A DNA stretch of 64,000 nucleotides from Fibrobacter sp. (GTDB taxonomy: Bacteria > Fibrobacterota > Fibrobacteria > Fibrobacterales > Fibrobacteraceae), in contig JAKSIL010000009.1 of NCBI GenBank assembly GCA_024398815.1, positions 1 to 64,000 on the forward strand. Reading direction: 5' to 3'. The notes beneath the pieces were generated by a model. That model had not been told where the DNA came from and searched no databases. It saw nothing but the letters and a program-made list of their open reading frames with translations. Position 1 is the first letter of the stretch. The number at the start of each line of letters is the position of its first letter. The translations under genes were made by a program, and so were the position numbers. Of the stretch, positions 31,932 through 40,252 are shown in pieces.

Positions 31932-32087
31932 AAAATCGCCTGCATTTGCCTCAACGTGAAATCCGTAATGCGCAATTACTCCCCAAACTCAGACGCACAG
32001 AAACAACTGGCGAAACTCGTCAAAGCTGCCCAAAACAGGCTAAAAAAAAGCAATCAGGCAGTGAAAATGCAGTTTCCGAGGGGCTGA
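31932..32087 (+). pseudogene. 3' fragment of an unrecognised gene (copy A)
   Basis: 52 codons ending in TGA: a peptide starting KIACICLNVKSVMRNY and ending in a Lys-rich tail. The first 48 nt match 37547-37594 with three differences, where the same peptide (KIACICLDMKSVMRNY) ends another fragment. No start codon or upstream part is present here. The parent family was not recognised. Confidence 0.6.
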
Positions 32088-32103
32088 CGAAGCAGGCAAA
32101 AAC

Positions 32104-33636
32104 CTAGTTTTTAACACAGCGGATCGGAATTCCGAAACCGAGAGCCTTTCCGGCAAAACTTATATCACTGTAATTGTCTACAGTAAAGTGATAATAACCC
32201 ATGAAGTGATCCGAGGTGCTTGTCCAGGCGAAAGCGGATACATCTACCCAACTGAACACACCCGTTTCCCAGCCAGCCCCAAGCCCATCATCGTAGCCAC
32301 GAACCCCGCTTGGAAGGAACGACATTCCTGTCGCGTTGTCTCCTTCAAACGAAAGATACTGTTGCCTCCACCCGTCTACAGAAATCAAGGATTTCTCTTC
32401 GTACTTGATAAGTTTTTTGAATTCACTCGTACTTGGGACATGGAATCCTTCAGGGCAAATTCCCGGATTGGCAGTAACGGCGTTACCATGGTAGTAACGG
32501 CCCAATTCATCACATTCACCATCCTTTTCGGAATAGCACCAACTTTGGATTTTTTTATTCTCCGGCACGTAGCGCAGATTTTCAGCAATCCACATTTGAT
32601 CGTCTAGGACTAAAGTCTTGTAATACCTCCCGTCGCGGGAATCCTTGATGCAACCATATTCAACTTCAGGGTTGAGGTATTTCCAATTTTCGCGGGAAGC
32701 AGATTCGCACCCTTCGGCAACCGTTAGCGTAAGGTCCGCCTTAGAACTGGACGAAGGAACTTCTGCTTCGCTAGAGGAAGAAACTATGGTGTACGCCTTC
32801 CCTTTAACGCAGCGAACGAATGCACCAAAGGTCTTATTGAAAATAGTAATGTAGGAGTCATATCCGAATTTGGTGTCATTTTCGAAGGTAATCATCCAGG
32901 CGTAGTCGGGAGTATTTATAGTCGATTCATTGGCAATCCATAGACCGGCTACAGAATCAATACCAACAAAGGTTCCTGTGGTATCGAAAAAGCCACCTTG
33001 ACCCCTATTGAGTTTTTTTATCACATCATCTTCTTCAGCTATATCTATTCCATCTTTATCCGGATCTATTGAATCTTCCAATATATTAAAAAGATCCGCC
33101 AACTCATCATAAGTGACAATATGAGTCCCTTCGGGGCATATACCCTGATAAGGTTCAGTTAGTTCTCTATATATATTGAAGTTGTAGGATTCATCTATGG
33201 CCAAAGCCGCAGCCCATGTATACAGGCGTCCGTAACGTTCGCAATTTTCTTCCAAGTCGTCGTAACAGCGGCTGCCTTCTACAGGGATATTCAAGTTTTT
33301 GGCAGCAAACTCATAGGGGCCGATTTGTACAAATTCCATGTCATCGATTGTAAAGGGTTTTGAAGAACTGCTGGATTCCGCAAGACTGCTGCTCAACATG
33401 TCCGAAGATGACGATACGCTACTAGACGAAACAGAAGAACAGGATACTACACCTTCGGACATAACACTACTAAGGGGCGGTTGTTCCAAGTCTTGCGCAT
33501 CGCTACTGCTCAGGACATCTTCAGGCGAAGACTCATTCCCGTCCGGAGGCGAGATAGAATCGTCGCCATCGTCGCCACAGGCATCAAGAAGCACCATGAC
33601 GAACACAAACAGTATAAGACATGCAAATTTTTTCAT
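32104..33636 (-). CDS. FISUMP-domain lipoprotein, two domains, minus strand
   Basis: 510 residues. Lipoprotein signal ending VMVLLDAC (Cys20), acidic and poly-Ser spacers (to about residue 95), a divergent FISUMP domain (about 97-285: MEFVQIGPYEFAAKNLNI, GRLYTWAAALAID, GICPEGTHIVTYDEL, AFVRCVKG), a second Ser-rich spacer and a second FISUMP domain (about 320-510: GCIKDSRDGRYYKTLVLD, MWIAENLRYV, LGRYYHGNAV, GICPEGFHVPSTSEF, PIRCVKN). It faces the three FISUMP genes on the other strand, with gene fragments between. Like the others it is probably surface exposed. Confidence 0.9.
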   Translation of the reverse strand: MKKFACLILFVFVMVLLDACGDDGDDSISPPDGNESSPEDVLSSSDAQDLEQPPLSSVMSEGVVSCSSVSSSSVSSSSDMLSSSLAESSSSSKPFTIDDMEFVQIGPYEFAAKNLNIPVEGSRCYDDLEENCERYGRLYTWAAALAIDESYNFNIYRELTEPYQGICPEGTHIVTYDELADLFNILEDSIDPDKDGIDIAEEDDVIKKLNRGQGGFFDTTGTFVGIDSVAGLWIANESTINTPDYAWMITFENDTKFGYDSYITIFNKTFGAFVRCVKGKAYTIVSSSSEAEVPSSSSKADLTLTVAEGCESASRENWKYLNPEVEYGCIKDSRDGRYYKTLVLDDQMWIAENLRYVPENKKIQSWCYSEKDGECDELGRYYHGNAVTANPGICPEGFHVPSTSEFKKLIKYEEKSLISVDGWRQQYLSFEGDNATGMSFLPSGVRGYDDGLGAGWETGVFSWVDVSAFAWTSTSDHFMGYYHFTVDNYSDISFAGKALGFGIPIRCVKN

Positions 33637-33776
33637 AAAAAAGCCTTCCTGTATAATATAATGTACCTAAATTCCACAACAACGTCAATCTGCTTAAAAA
33701 CATTGCCTTATGTTCGCGCATTTTATGGTGCAAAAGTCCGGTATCAGGCGTTTGTCCCCGATTTTCAGGGAATCTC

Positions 33777-34784
33777 CTATGCTTTATACGAAGCGATCTT
33801 TTCGCGAAGTTCCAAAAAGTTGTCGAAGTCGCTTTTCAGATTTGCAAGTTCTTTCCGCTTGAAGAGTTTGTATTCGCGTTGCGCTTTTTCCATGGCGTCT
33901 TCGTGAGAAATCTTGCCGTTGCCTTCGAGGAGTTTCCGCTGACTCATGACAATTTGGTTGTCGAGGGCGTCTATCCAGTCCTGCATGCGCATTTGCTTTT
34001 CGTCCAGGGCTTGCAATTCTGCAAAATCCAGGAACTGTGAAACCATCAGGTTCAAACGCTGCAATTCTTTTTCTGACAGATAATTCTTCGCGATTTTTAC
34101 ATCGTCTTCGGTAACGTAGTTTCCCTTGAAGTTTGTCATGCCGACAAACGGTTTTTCGCTATCCACACGTTCGTAAATCAGCTCCGCTGCTGTATGCTCG
34201 TGAACGGCATAGTGCAATTTGTTCTGCACGGTTGCAAAAAAGTCCAGCGTAATCTTTTTTCGCGGATCGTAATCTATGGCGGTGGCGTAAATGTCTGTCA
34301 CCTGCTGATAAAAATTTCGTTCAGATGAACGGATGTCGCGAATGCGCTGGAGCAGTTCCTTGAAATAGCGGTTGCGGCCATTTTTCAATCGATCGTCATC
34401 CAGTGCAAAACCCTTTTGGATGAATTCATGCAGGCGCGTTGTGGCCCATGTCCTGAAGCGAGTCGCCACCGGGGATTGCACGCGATAGCCGATGGCGATG
34501 ATGATATCGAGATTGTAATGTGCAATTTCGCGTTGAACATTCCGCTTACCTTCTTGCCGAACTAACAAGAAATCCTTGTGAGTTGACTCGCGAGGCAATT
34601 CGCCGTCCTTATAAATATTATCGATATGGAGACTAACGTTTTGTTGCGTTGTCTCGTAGAGTTCCGCAAGTTGGACCTGGGTCACCCAAACATCTTCGTC
34701 GGCGAAACGGACAGATACATTTGTCTTACCGTTTTCATCTTTGTACAGCAATATGGAATTATCTTCAGGACGGGCTTCTTTCAT
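33777..34784 (-). CDS. RhuM-family protein
   Basis: 335 residues, full length. The family signatures are ILLYKDENGKTNVSVRF, EDVWVTQVQLAELYETTQQNVSLHI, YKDGELPRESTHKDF, QEGKRNVQREIAHYNLDIIIAIGYRVQS and ATRFRTWATTRL. RhuM was named from a Salmonella pathogenicity island; the family is common in genomic islands and near restriction or phage genes, and its biochemical role is not established. No signal peptide. A truncated relative is found at 37803-37883, so the locus once held at least two copies. Confidence 0.9.
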   Translation of the reverse strand: MKEARPEDNSILLYKDENGKTNVSVRFADEDVWVTQVQLAELYETTQQNVSLHIDNIYKDGELPRESTHKDFLLVRQEGKRNVQREIAHYNLDIIIAIGYRVQSPVATRFRTWATTRLHEFIQKGFALDDDRLKNGRNRYFKELLQRIRDIRSSERNFYQQVTDIYATAIDYDPRKKITLDFFATVQNKLHYAVHEHTAAELIYERVDSEKPFVGMTNFKGNYVTEDDVKIAKNYLSEKELQRLNLMVSQFLDFAELQALDEKQMRMQDWIDALDNQIVMSQRKLLEGNGKISHEDAMEKAQREYKLFKRKELANLKSDFDNFLELREKIASYKA

Positions 34785-34848
34785 ATATACAAATGTACAC
34801 TAAAACAAAGGCTGTGTCAAGACGAAACGTATGGTCGGGACTGGCTAG

Positions 34849-34932
34849 CTTTTCAAGCGAGCTGTTGCCGAGCATGGTCTGCTGTTCGGCGCGGAAACCA
34901 GGGGCTTCATCTATGGCGACTGGAAAAATTAA
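34849..34932 (+). pseudogene. Fragment of an unrecognised gene (copy B)
   Basis: 27 codons between stops: LFKRAVAEHGLLFG then AETRGFIYGDWKN. The last part is encoded by a 37-nt segment (34893-34929) that recurs at 37471-37507 with one difference. There is no start codon. It appears to be the upstream part of the family whose downstream part survives at 37361-37663 and 31932-32087. Confidence 0.6.
34893..34929 (+). repeat. 37-bp direct repeat, left copy (right copy at 37471-37507)
   Basis: Begins GGAAACCAGG and ends GACTGGAAAAAT; 36 of 37 positions match the right copy. The two copies bracket the secreted repeat protein gene and the 53-residue peptide gene. Confidence 0.9.
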
Positions 34933-35090
34933 GAGTGGTTATTCGGGTCTAATACAACTACGCTATTGACATCGTTATGTGAAATAGATCCATGGTAATA
35001 ACCGTCGTTGTCGCTGCTTTGAAGCAGATTTGCACGGGACTTGAGCTTGATTTCCTTTATTTTCGGAGTCTTGTATTCTTTCTTCTGCAT
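34929..35090 (-). CDS. 53-residue peptide, function unknown (possible exported or precursor peptide)
   Basis: From the ATG at 35090, with AAGGGGA 6 nt upstream. The peptide has a Lys-rich helical N-terminal half (MQKKEYKTPKIKEIKLKSRANLL) and a Gly/Ser/Asn/Asp/His-rich C-terminal half (SSDNDGYYHGSISHND). The pattern Y-x-x-P-x-x-x-x-I-x-L-x-S-x-x-x-L-L followed by a polar tail is one often seen in orphan small ORFs of Fibrobacter and Bacteroidetes and resembles a leader-core layout. No modifying enzyme, protease or transporter gene is nearby. It starts 13 nt after the stop of the secreted repeat protein gene and is surely in the same transcript. Its stop touches the left copy of the direct repeat. 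Confidence 0.65.
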   Translation of the reverse strand: MQKKEYKTPKIKEIKLKSRANLLQSSDNDGYYHGSISHNDVNSVVVLDPNNHS

Positions 35091-35103
35091 ATTGTTCCCC
35101 TTT

Positions 35104-37284
35104 TTACTTGACAATGACTTTCTTTCCATTATTGTAGTAGGTTCCCTTGATGGTAGGCTTTTTGTTGCCGAGGAAACGGCCGTTCAGGTCGAACCAGCGA
35201 TTTTCTGCGGAGCGGAACTCACCGGTGCGGGTGTTGATGGTTCCGATGACCGTTGTACCCTCTTCGCCCCTGATGACCACATCCATGGATTCAGGGAGTT
35301 CATCGATACTTGCGACGGCTGGAGCCGCCTTGAACTGTGCGGGAGCCATACTGCGAGATTCTCCAGAGTTACCCCCTGCATAATACAGGTAGGCGCGTAA
35401 GGGCTTTGCAGAGGCGTTGTAGGCAAGCCTAACAAACTGTCCGATACTAGCTCCGTCACGTTCTTCGGCAGCAAAGCCATAGACCCTGCCAAGTTCAGAA
35501 TTGCCATCTTTCCAGACCTTGTATTCATAGGTGCCGCGAAGTTCCCAGCCATTCTTAGTTACAGAACAATCCACATCATCGTCAATAGGTCGCAGAGCTA
35601 TATCCCCACTAAAGGAAACAGTATTCTTCATAACATGAATCAGGTACGGTGTATTGGGTCTAATTTCCGATACAGGCGTGACAGACACGTTCCAGCTGTC
35701 ATTTGCGAAAGAGACTCCGTCCAGTTCATAGAATTCGGCTTCATCGACCTCAATCTCCTCGAAATAAAAGGGAAGAACGATTGTGGAATATCCCTGTCGA
35801 GCAAAGTTTCTGTTCAGGTTCACCCTTTGCACACGAATCTTTTCGGGAATAGACCAGGGGATGTCGGAATCACCGTCAATAGTCGCTTCAACCTCATTAA
35901 TTCCATCATTGTACACACAAACCGCACCATAACAAACAGTTTTCTGCTGGAAGTTCACTGTCAACTCATTGTCCTTGGCATCCGCTAGAACAGTCCATTC
36001 GCGTTCAGCAGGTGCGTTAAAATCATCATCCCAATCGGTAAACCTGTAATCCTCATCCGGCTCCGCGGTAAGGGTAAGTACTGTACCAACAGGGTAGAAT
36101 TCGTCGGGATCGTAGCCACTTACAGAACCGTCGCCAACCACGGTCACATCAACACGAACCGGCACCTGAATTTCAACACTCTCTGCGGCACCAAACCAGT
36201 TATCGCTTTCCTCGACCTTATAGTAAACCGTATAATCGCCGCCTTTATCCGCACAAGGAATATTTTCCGAGTAATCATCATCATCATCTAAACTGTAAAG
36301 CATCGTTCCAAAGTTCGTAGATCCGGCGGTAACAAGCGCGACACATGTACCAGCGAACTTCGGATTGGCAGAAGTCGGGGGTTCAACTGTAGGCGTAGCC
36401 TTCGTGATATTAAAGGATTTTGAAACAGAACCGAACTCCGCATAATCGCCCTTGAATGTAACCGTAACAGTTGCAGAAGAGCCAACATTTACATTGTTGG
36501 TATATGAATATTCATAATCAACACCTTCGGTGAAATTAAGAGAACCTAATGAAACCGTTGGCTTTGGTGTAATTGCTTCCCCTGTATATGTCTGAGCCTC
36601 GACATCAAAAGCTGGGATTCCTATATATATGATTTTACGTTCTCCATTTTCAATAATGTTGAAATAATCCTTTTTGCTTTCAGACACATCAGTATTATCG
36701 TGCATATAGATAATATCTTTTCCAACACTCGAAGCATCCACCATGTCAACAGCGTCATATATTGTTATCGAACCAATCTCCCTCGTGCAATCAGGATCCG
36801 TATAACCCGTACCTATGCCATCGGCATCCTTGCCGCCTATTGCCTTTACCACTCCGCCTTTAATGATAATGTTTCCAATTTTTGCGAGTTCTGGGTCGCT
36901 ATCCATACACATTCCAGTTCCAATTCCCGCACCCGATTCTCCACCGGTCGCTGTTAGCGAGCCGTCGCCACTGATGGTGAGCGTTGTACCGCTGCTACCG
37001 ATTTGAATGCCCGCTTTTTGACTTGCACCCGTCACGATATTTTCATCCACAAGAATAATTGTCGCGGAACCCTCACATATAACGCCTCCGTTAACCGTAG
37101 CGTTAGAAAGTGTTACCGTTGCACCATCGGCAATGGTGACTGTACCTGAGGTTTCGCCGATTAAAACGTCTCCGTCTTCGACGCTATAATTGGTACTGCC
37201 CGAAAGAGTGATATCATCGGCAAGGGCATTCGTTGAAAGCAGGACGATGGCTGCGGTTAATGAAGCCAGTATGTGTTGTTTCAT
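35104..37284 (-). CDS. Secreted repeat protein (carbohydrate-surface type) with MBG-like and InlB-like domains and a C-terminal sorting-like tail
   Basis: 726 residues from the ATG at 37284, chosen because it opens a clean signal peptide (MKQHILASLTAAIVLLSTNALA); the frame runs 46 codons further upstream without one. Residues about 25-190 are repetitive strand-rich sequence (VTIADGATVTLSNATVNGGV, TLTISGDGSLTATGGES). About 235-310 resemble an MBG/YDG-type Ig-like module (AQTYTGEAITPKPTVSLG). About 390-450 resemble an InlB B-repeat (GDGSVSGYDPDEFYPVGTVL, YRFTDWDDD). The C-terminus (DLNGRFLGN, then IKGTYYNNGKKVIVK) resembles type IX secretion sorting tails. Probably exported and surface-attached; no catalytic domain recognised. 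Encoded with the small peptide downstream. Confidence 0.8.
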   Translation of the reverse strand: MKQHILASLTAAIVLLSTNALADDITLSGSTNYSVEDGDVLIGETSGTVTIADGATVTLSNATVNGGVICEGSATIILVDENIVTGASQKAGIQIGSSGTTLTISGDGSLTATGGESGAGIGTGMCMDSDPELAKIGNIIIKGGVVKAIGGKDADGIGTGYTDPDCTREIGSITIYDAVDMVDASSVGKDIIYMHDNTDVSESKKDYFNIIENGERKIIYIGIPAFDVEAQTYTGEAITPKPTVSLGSLNFTEGVDYEYSYTNNVNVGSSATVTVTFKGDYAEFGSVSKSFNITKATPTVEPPTSANPKFAGTCVALVTAGSTNFGTMLYSLDDDDDYSENIPCADKGGDYTVYYKVEESDNWFGAAESVEIQVPVRVDVTVVGDGSVSGYDPDEFYPVGTVLTLTAEPDEDYRFTDWDDDFNAPAEREWTVLADAKDNELTVNFQQKTVCYGAVCVYNDGINEVEATIDGDSDIPWSIPEKIRVQRVNLNRNFARQGYSTIVLPFYFEEIEVDEAEFYELDGVSFANDSWNVSVTPVSEIRPNTPYLIHVMKNTVSFSGDIALRPIDDDVDCSVTKNGWELRGTYEYKVWKDGNSELGRVYGFAAEERDGASIGQFVRLAYNASAKPLRAYLYYAGGNSGESRSMAPAQFKAAPAVASIDELPESMDVVIRGEEGTTVIGTINTRTGEFRSAENRWFDLNGRFLGNKKPTIKGTYYNNGKKVIVK

Positions 37285-37360
37285 ATTTCTTTCTTTGTTT
37301 AAGGCTTTGGCTTGATTGATTATAACGTTGTGGGAAAAAATAAATTTGTTGAAAATATAG

Positions 37361-37663
37361 TCAAAAGTCGTAAGTAACATTGCTGGCGATGCCGCGAAAT
37401 CGGTCTTTATTCTTGATTTCAAGTATTACAAGCTTGGAATAAAGAACAGTACGCAATTTTTGCCTGGCATGGAAACCAGAGGCTTCATCTATGGCGACTG
37501 GAAAAATGTCGATGGGGCACAAGCTGATGGTAACCGCCCTTACCACAAAATCGCCTGCATTTGCCTCGACATGAAATCCGTCATGCGCAATTACCACCGG
37601 AACGAAAACGCGCAATACGCCCTGGCGGAAACTGTGAAACTATCCGCAGTACGTGCAAAATAA
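37361..37663 (+). pseudogene. 3' part of an unrecognised gene (copy C)
   Basis: Open from just after a TAG at 37358 to a TAA at 37661, 100 codons. Peptide segments in order: VVSNIAGDAAKSVFILDFKY, YKLGIKNSTQFLPG, METRGFIYGDWKN, VDGAQADGNRPYH, KIACICLDMKSVMRNY and a short tail. It unites the pieces seen separately at 34849-34932 and 31932-32087, so all three are remnants of one family. There is no plausible start with a ribosome site. The family was not recognised. Confidence 0.6.
37471..37507 (+). repeat. 37-bp direct repeat, right copy
   Basis: Matches 34893-34929 at 36 of 37 positions, in the same orientation. Confidence 0.9.
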
Positions 37664-37802
37664 ATTATCACGCAAAAAAAATGTTAAGGGCTCGTGTGCA
37701 AAGACCTTGATTCGTCAAACAACCGTTTTTACTTTATGCTAAATTACCTATTTGCTTTTGGCAAATAACAATTTGTACGGTCAGTATCAAACGGACGAAA
37801 GG

Positions 37803-37883
37803 GACCTCTCTTGCCCCTTCTTTTTGAACTATAAAGAATTTCTTTATAGTTGCCTCTTTCGGCAATTCGCCATCTTTGTAGAA
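37803..37883 (-). pseudogene. RhuM gene fragment
   Basis: On the minus strand 27 codons read FYKDGELPKEATIKKF then FIVQKEGAREV, aligning with NIYKDGELPRESTHKDFLLVRQEGKRNV of the intact RhuM gene at 33777. Flanking frames are disrupted, and the sequence upstream matches only after a frameshift. This is a decayed second copy, more diverged than a recent duplication. Confidence 0.75.
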
Positions 37884-38017
37884 CGAATACGTCATCGACA
37901 AAGATTACGACATGAATCTTCGCCATAAGATTGGGCAGTTCCAGCGAGAAACAAAAACCAGGAAGGCCATTCAACAGACTTTTGTAAGCCCTTCCGGCCA
38001 GTATTGAACGACTCGCC

Positions 38018-40105
38018 CTACTCTATTTCCACTTTTATTTCAACACCCATCACCCAGGGCTTCGGGCTGTTGACAATCGGCGAAAACACTCGGCGAACGT
38101 TTGCGAGGTCGTTCGTCTTGATGTAAAGTTTCAACCAGTACACATTTTGCACCACGGGGATGAACGCTTCCACGGGGCCTTGCACCATCAGGGATTTTTC
38201 GCTACGGCAAATGTCGCCGAGGCGCTTGAGCGTCTGCTGCAAAAGCGATTCGTCCTTGGAGCCGACATTCACTTCGACGAGTTTGCAGAACGGCGGGTAC
38301 AGAGCGTCGCTGCGGTCGGCGAGTTCCTTTTTCGCGAAGCCGTCGTAATCGTGGCGGATGGCGAACTGCATCACAGGTTCATTCGGGTTGAGCGTCTGGA
38401 TGAACACCTTGCCGCCCTGCCCCACGCGGCCTGCACGGCCAGCCGTCTGGCTCAACAGCTGGTACAAGCGTTCCGTATTGCGGAAGTCCGGGAATCCGAG
38501 GCCCGAATCGGCACCCACAACGCCCACGAGGCTCACGCCCGGAAAATCGTGGCCCTTCGCGACCATCTGCGTCCCGAGCAAGATATTGTATTCGCACTTG
38601 CGGAAGGAATCGAGAATCTTTTCAACGGCGCCCACATTCTGCGTGGTATCGCGGTCCATGCGCACTACTTTCGCAGAAGGAATCCATTCGAGAATTTCCT
38701 CTTCAAGTTTTTCAATGGCGCCACCCACGAACTCGTAGGTTTCGGCACCGCATTCATGGCAAGGCGAATCCACGGGATAAAGCACACCGCAGTAATGGCA
38801 CATCAACGAGCCATACTGTTTATGATAAACTAACGGGACATGGCAATGTTTGCAATAAAGAGTTTCGCCGCATTCGGAACAGACGCGAATCTTGGAATAC
38901 CCGCGACGGTTCATCAACACAATCGCCTGGTTCCCGGCCATGATGCATTCCGAAAGCGCATCGCGCAAGTCGGGCGAAAGAAGAATTCCCTTCTGCTGCC
39001 TCACCTTCCCCATGTCGACGACTTTCACTTGCGGGAGCGGAGCCGAAGTCGCGCGGTTCTTGAGCGTAAGGCGTTTGAGGTTCCCGGCCTCAGCATTGCG
39101 GAAAGTTTCAAGCGAAGGGGTCGCACTTCCAAGAACAACGAGCGCGCCATACTTATGCGCCAGGTGGAAAGCGAGTTCGCGCGTGTGGTAGCGCGGAGCC
39201 GGATCCTGTTGCTTGAACGAGGAATCGTGTTCTTCGTCGAGAATCACCACGTCAAAATCGAACGGAGCAAGAATCGCACTGCGCGTCCCGAGAACAACAC
39301 GCGCATCGCCCGTCAGCACGGAGACATAAGCCTCGCGGCGCTTCGGTGCAGAAAGGGCCGAATGCAAAACGCGCACGGGCACCTGCAAAAAATCTTCAAA
39401 ACGCTTGGACGTCTGCGGAGTAAGGCCAATTTCAGGAACGAGGATAAGCACGCGCAATCCGCGCTTCAAGGCTTCGTACGCCAGTTCCTGGTAAACTCGC
39501 GTCTTGCCGGAACCCGTCACGCCATGCAATAGCGTACCGCGGAAACCCTTTCCGTCCAAGTCCGCAACCAGGGAATCAAGCGCCACCTTCTGCTCATCCG
39601 TCAAGGCCGGTGCCTCGGGATGCGGCGGGATTTCTTCATTCTCGAGCGCAGCGCCATCATCGTCACAGTCTACTTCCAACTTCCTACTGTCTACTGCGCT
39701 TCGCGCTTCTAAAACCGCATCCAGGTACTTTTCAATTTCTGCAGGCCAGAACACGTCCAGAGCCTTCATGGGCGTGCTTACATAATAACGAGAAACCCAT
39801 TCGAGGGCGTCCATGAAGCGTTCGCCGAACACGTACCCCGACGCATGCGGATAAGCACACCGCACGTCAAAGTTCGGGCGTTCCGTAAGGACCTTTGAAA
39901 CCACAGCCAGGGCAGGCTTTTTCCTTGTGGCAAGTTGCACCCAAACCACGCTTCCGCGTTCCACTTGCATCCCCTGAGGGACGCCATAAGTGAATACCGA
40001 CGGGGCCTGGGGGATGTACACTTCGCAAAAACGGTCAAGGCTCACCGCCTTGATTTTTGCCCGAATTTGCTCTGGGGCCTCCGTCTTTGGTACTCTTTTT
40101 GCCAT
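38018..40105 (-). CDS. priA: Primosomal protein N' (PriA helicase)
   Basis: 695 residues. PriA reloads the replisome at collapsed forks. Visible are the N-terminal DNA-binding part (VYIPQAPSVFTYGVPQGMQV), Walker A HGVTGSGKTRVYQEL, the DEEH box VVILDEEHDSSFKQQD, LGSATPSLE, the zinc-binding cysteines (CSECGETLYCKHC, CHYCG, CHECG) and TAGRAGRVGQGGKVFIQT. A short stretch (residues about 132-147) is encoded by CTACTGTCTACTG-like simple sequence and looks like an insertion. Transcription may be leaderless: TATCTT ends 10 nt before the ATG. Confidence 0.96.
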   Translation of the reverse strand: MAKRVPKTEAPEQIRAKIKAVSLDRFCEVYIPQAPSVFTYGVPQGMQVERGSVVWVQLATRKKPALAVVSKVLTERPNFDVRCAYPHASGYVFGERFMDALEWVSRYYVSTPMKALDVFWPAEIEKYLDAVLEARSAVDSRKLEVDCDDDGAALENEEIPPHPEAPALTDEQKVALDSLVADLDGKGFRGTLLHGVTGSGKTRVYQELAYEALKRGLRVLILVPEIGLTPQTSKRFEDFLQVPVRVLHSALSAPKRREAYVSVLTGDARVVLGTRSAILAPFDFDVVILDEEHDSSFKQQDPAPRYHTRELAFHLAHKYGALVVLGSATPSLETFRNAEAGNLKRLTLKNRATSAPLPQVKVVDMGKVRQQKGILLSPDLRDALSECIMAGNQAIVLMNRRGYSKIRVCSECGETLYCKHCHVPLVYHKQYGSLMCHYCGVLYPVDSPCHECGAETYEFVGGAIEKLEEEILEWIPSAKVVRMDRDTTQNVGAVEKILDSFRKCEYNILLGTQMVAKGHDFPGVSLVGVVGADSGLGFPDFRNTERLYQLLSQTAGRAGRVGQGGKVFIQTLNPNEPVMQFAIRHDYDGFAKKELADRSDALYPPFCKLVEVNVGSKDESLLQQTLKRLGDICRSEKSLMVQGPVEAFIPVVQNVYWLKLYIKTNDLANVRRVFSPIVNSPKPWVMGVEIKVEIE

Positions 40106-40252
40106 CGTAAGGGTAAAGATAGGTAATCAGCACCCAAATTACCCCCTTTTAATTGCCAAAAAACCAATATTTTCTTAAACGTATTTAAATCTTTTTATTT
40201 AGATTATCATACACGAACCCCAAAAGGGTCCGCCTACCTATTGGAGATACCT

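Larger units (their letters stand above)
37285..38017. other. 733-bp region between the secreted protein gene and priA, containing gene fragments
   Basis: It contains the 3' part of the unrecognised gene family (37361-37663), a 27-codon RhuM fragment (37803-37883) and A/T-rich sequence. No intact gene was found. The promoter of the gene ending at 35104 should lie near its right-hand start (about 37290-37330). Confidence 0.6.

Noticed and set aside
34893-37507. The repeat-flanked cassette as a transposon or integron cassette
   Set aside because: There is no transposase, integrase, terminal inverted repeat or attC-like site. Only direct repeats derived from gene remnants were found, so it is reported as an unexplained cassette.
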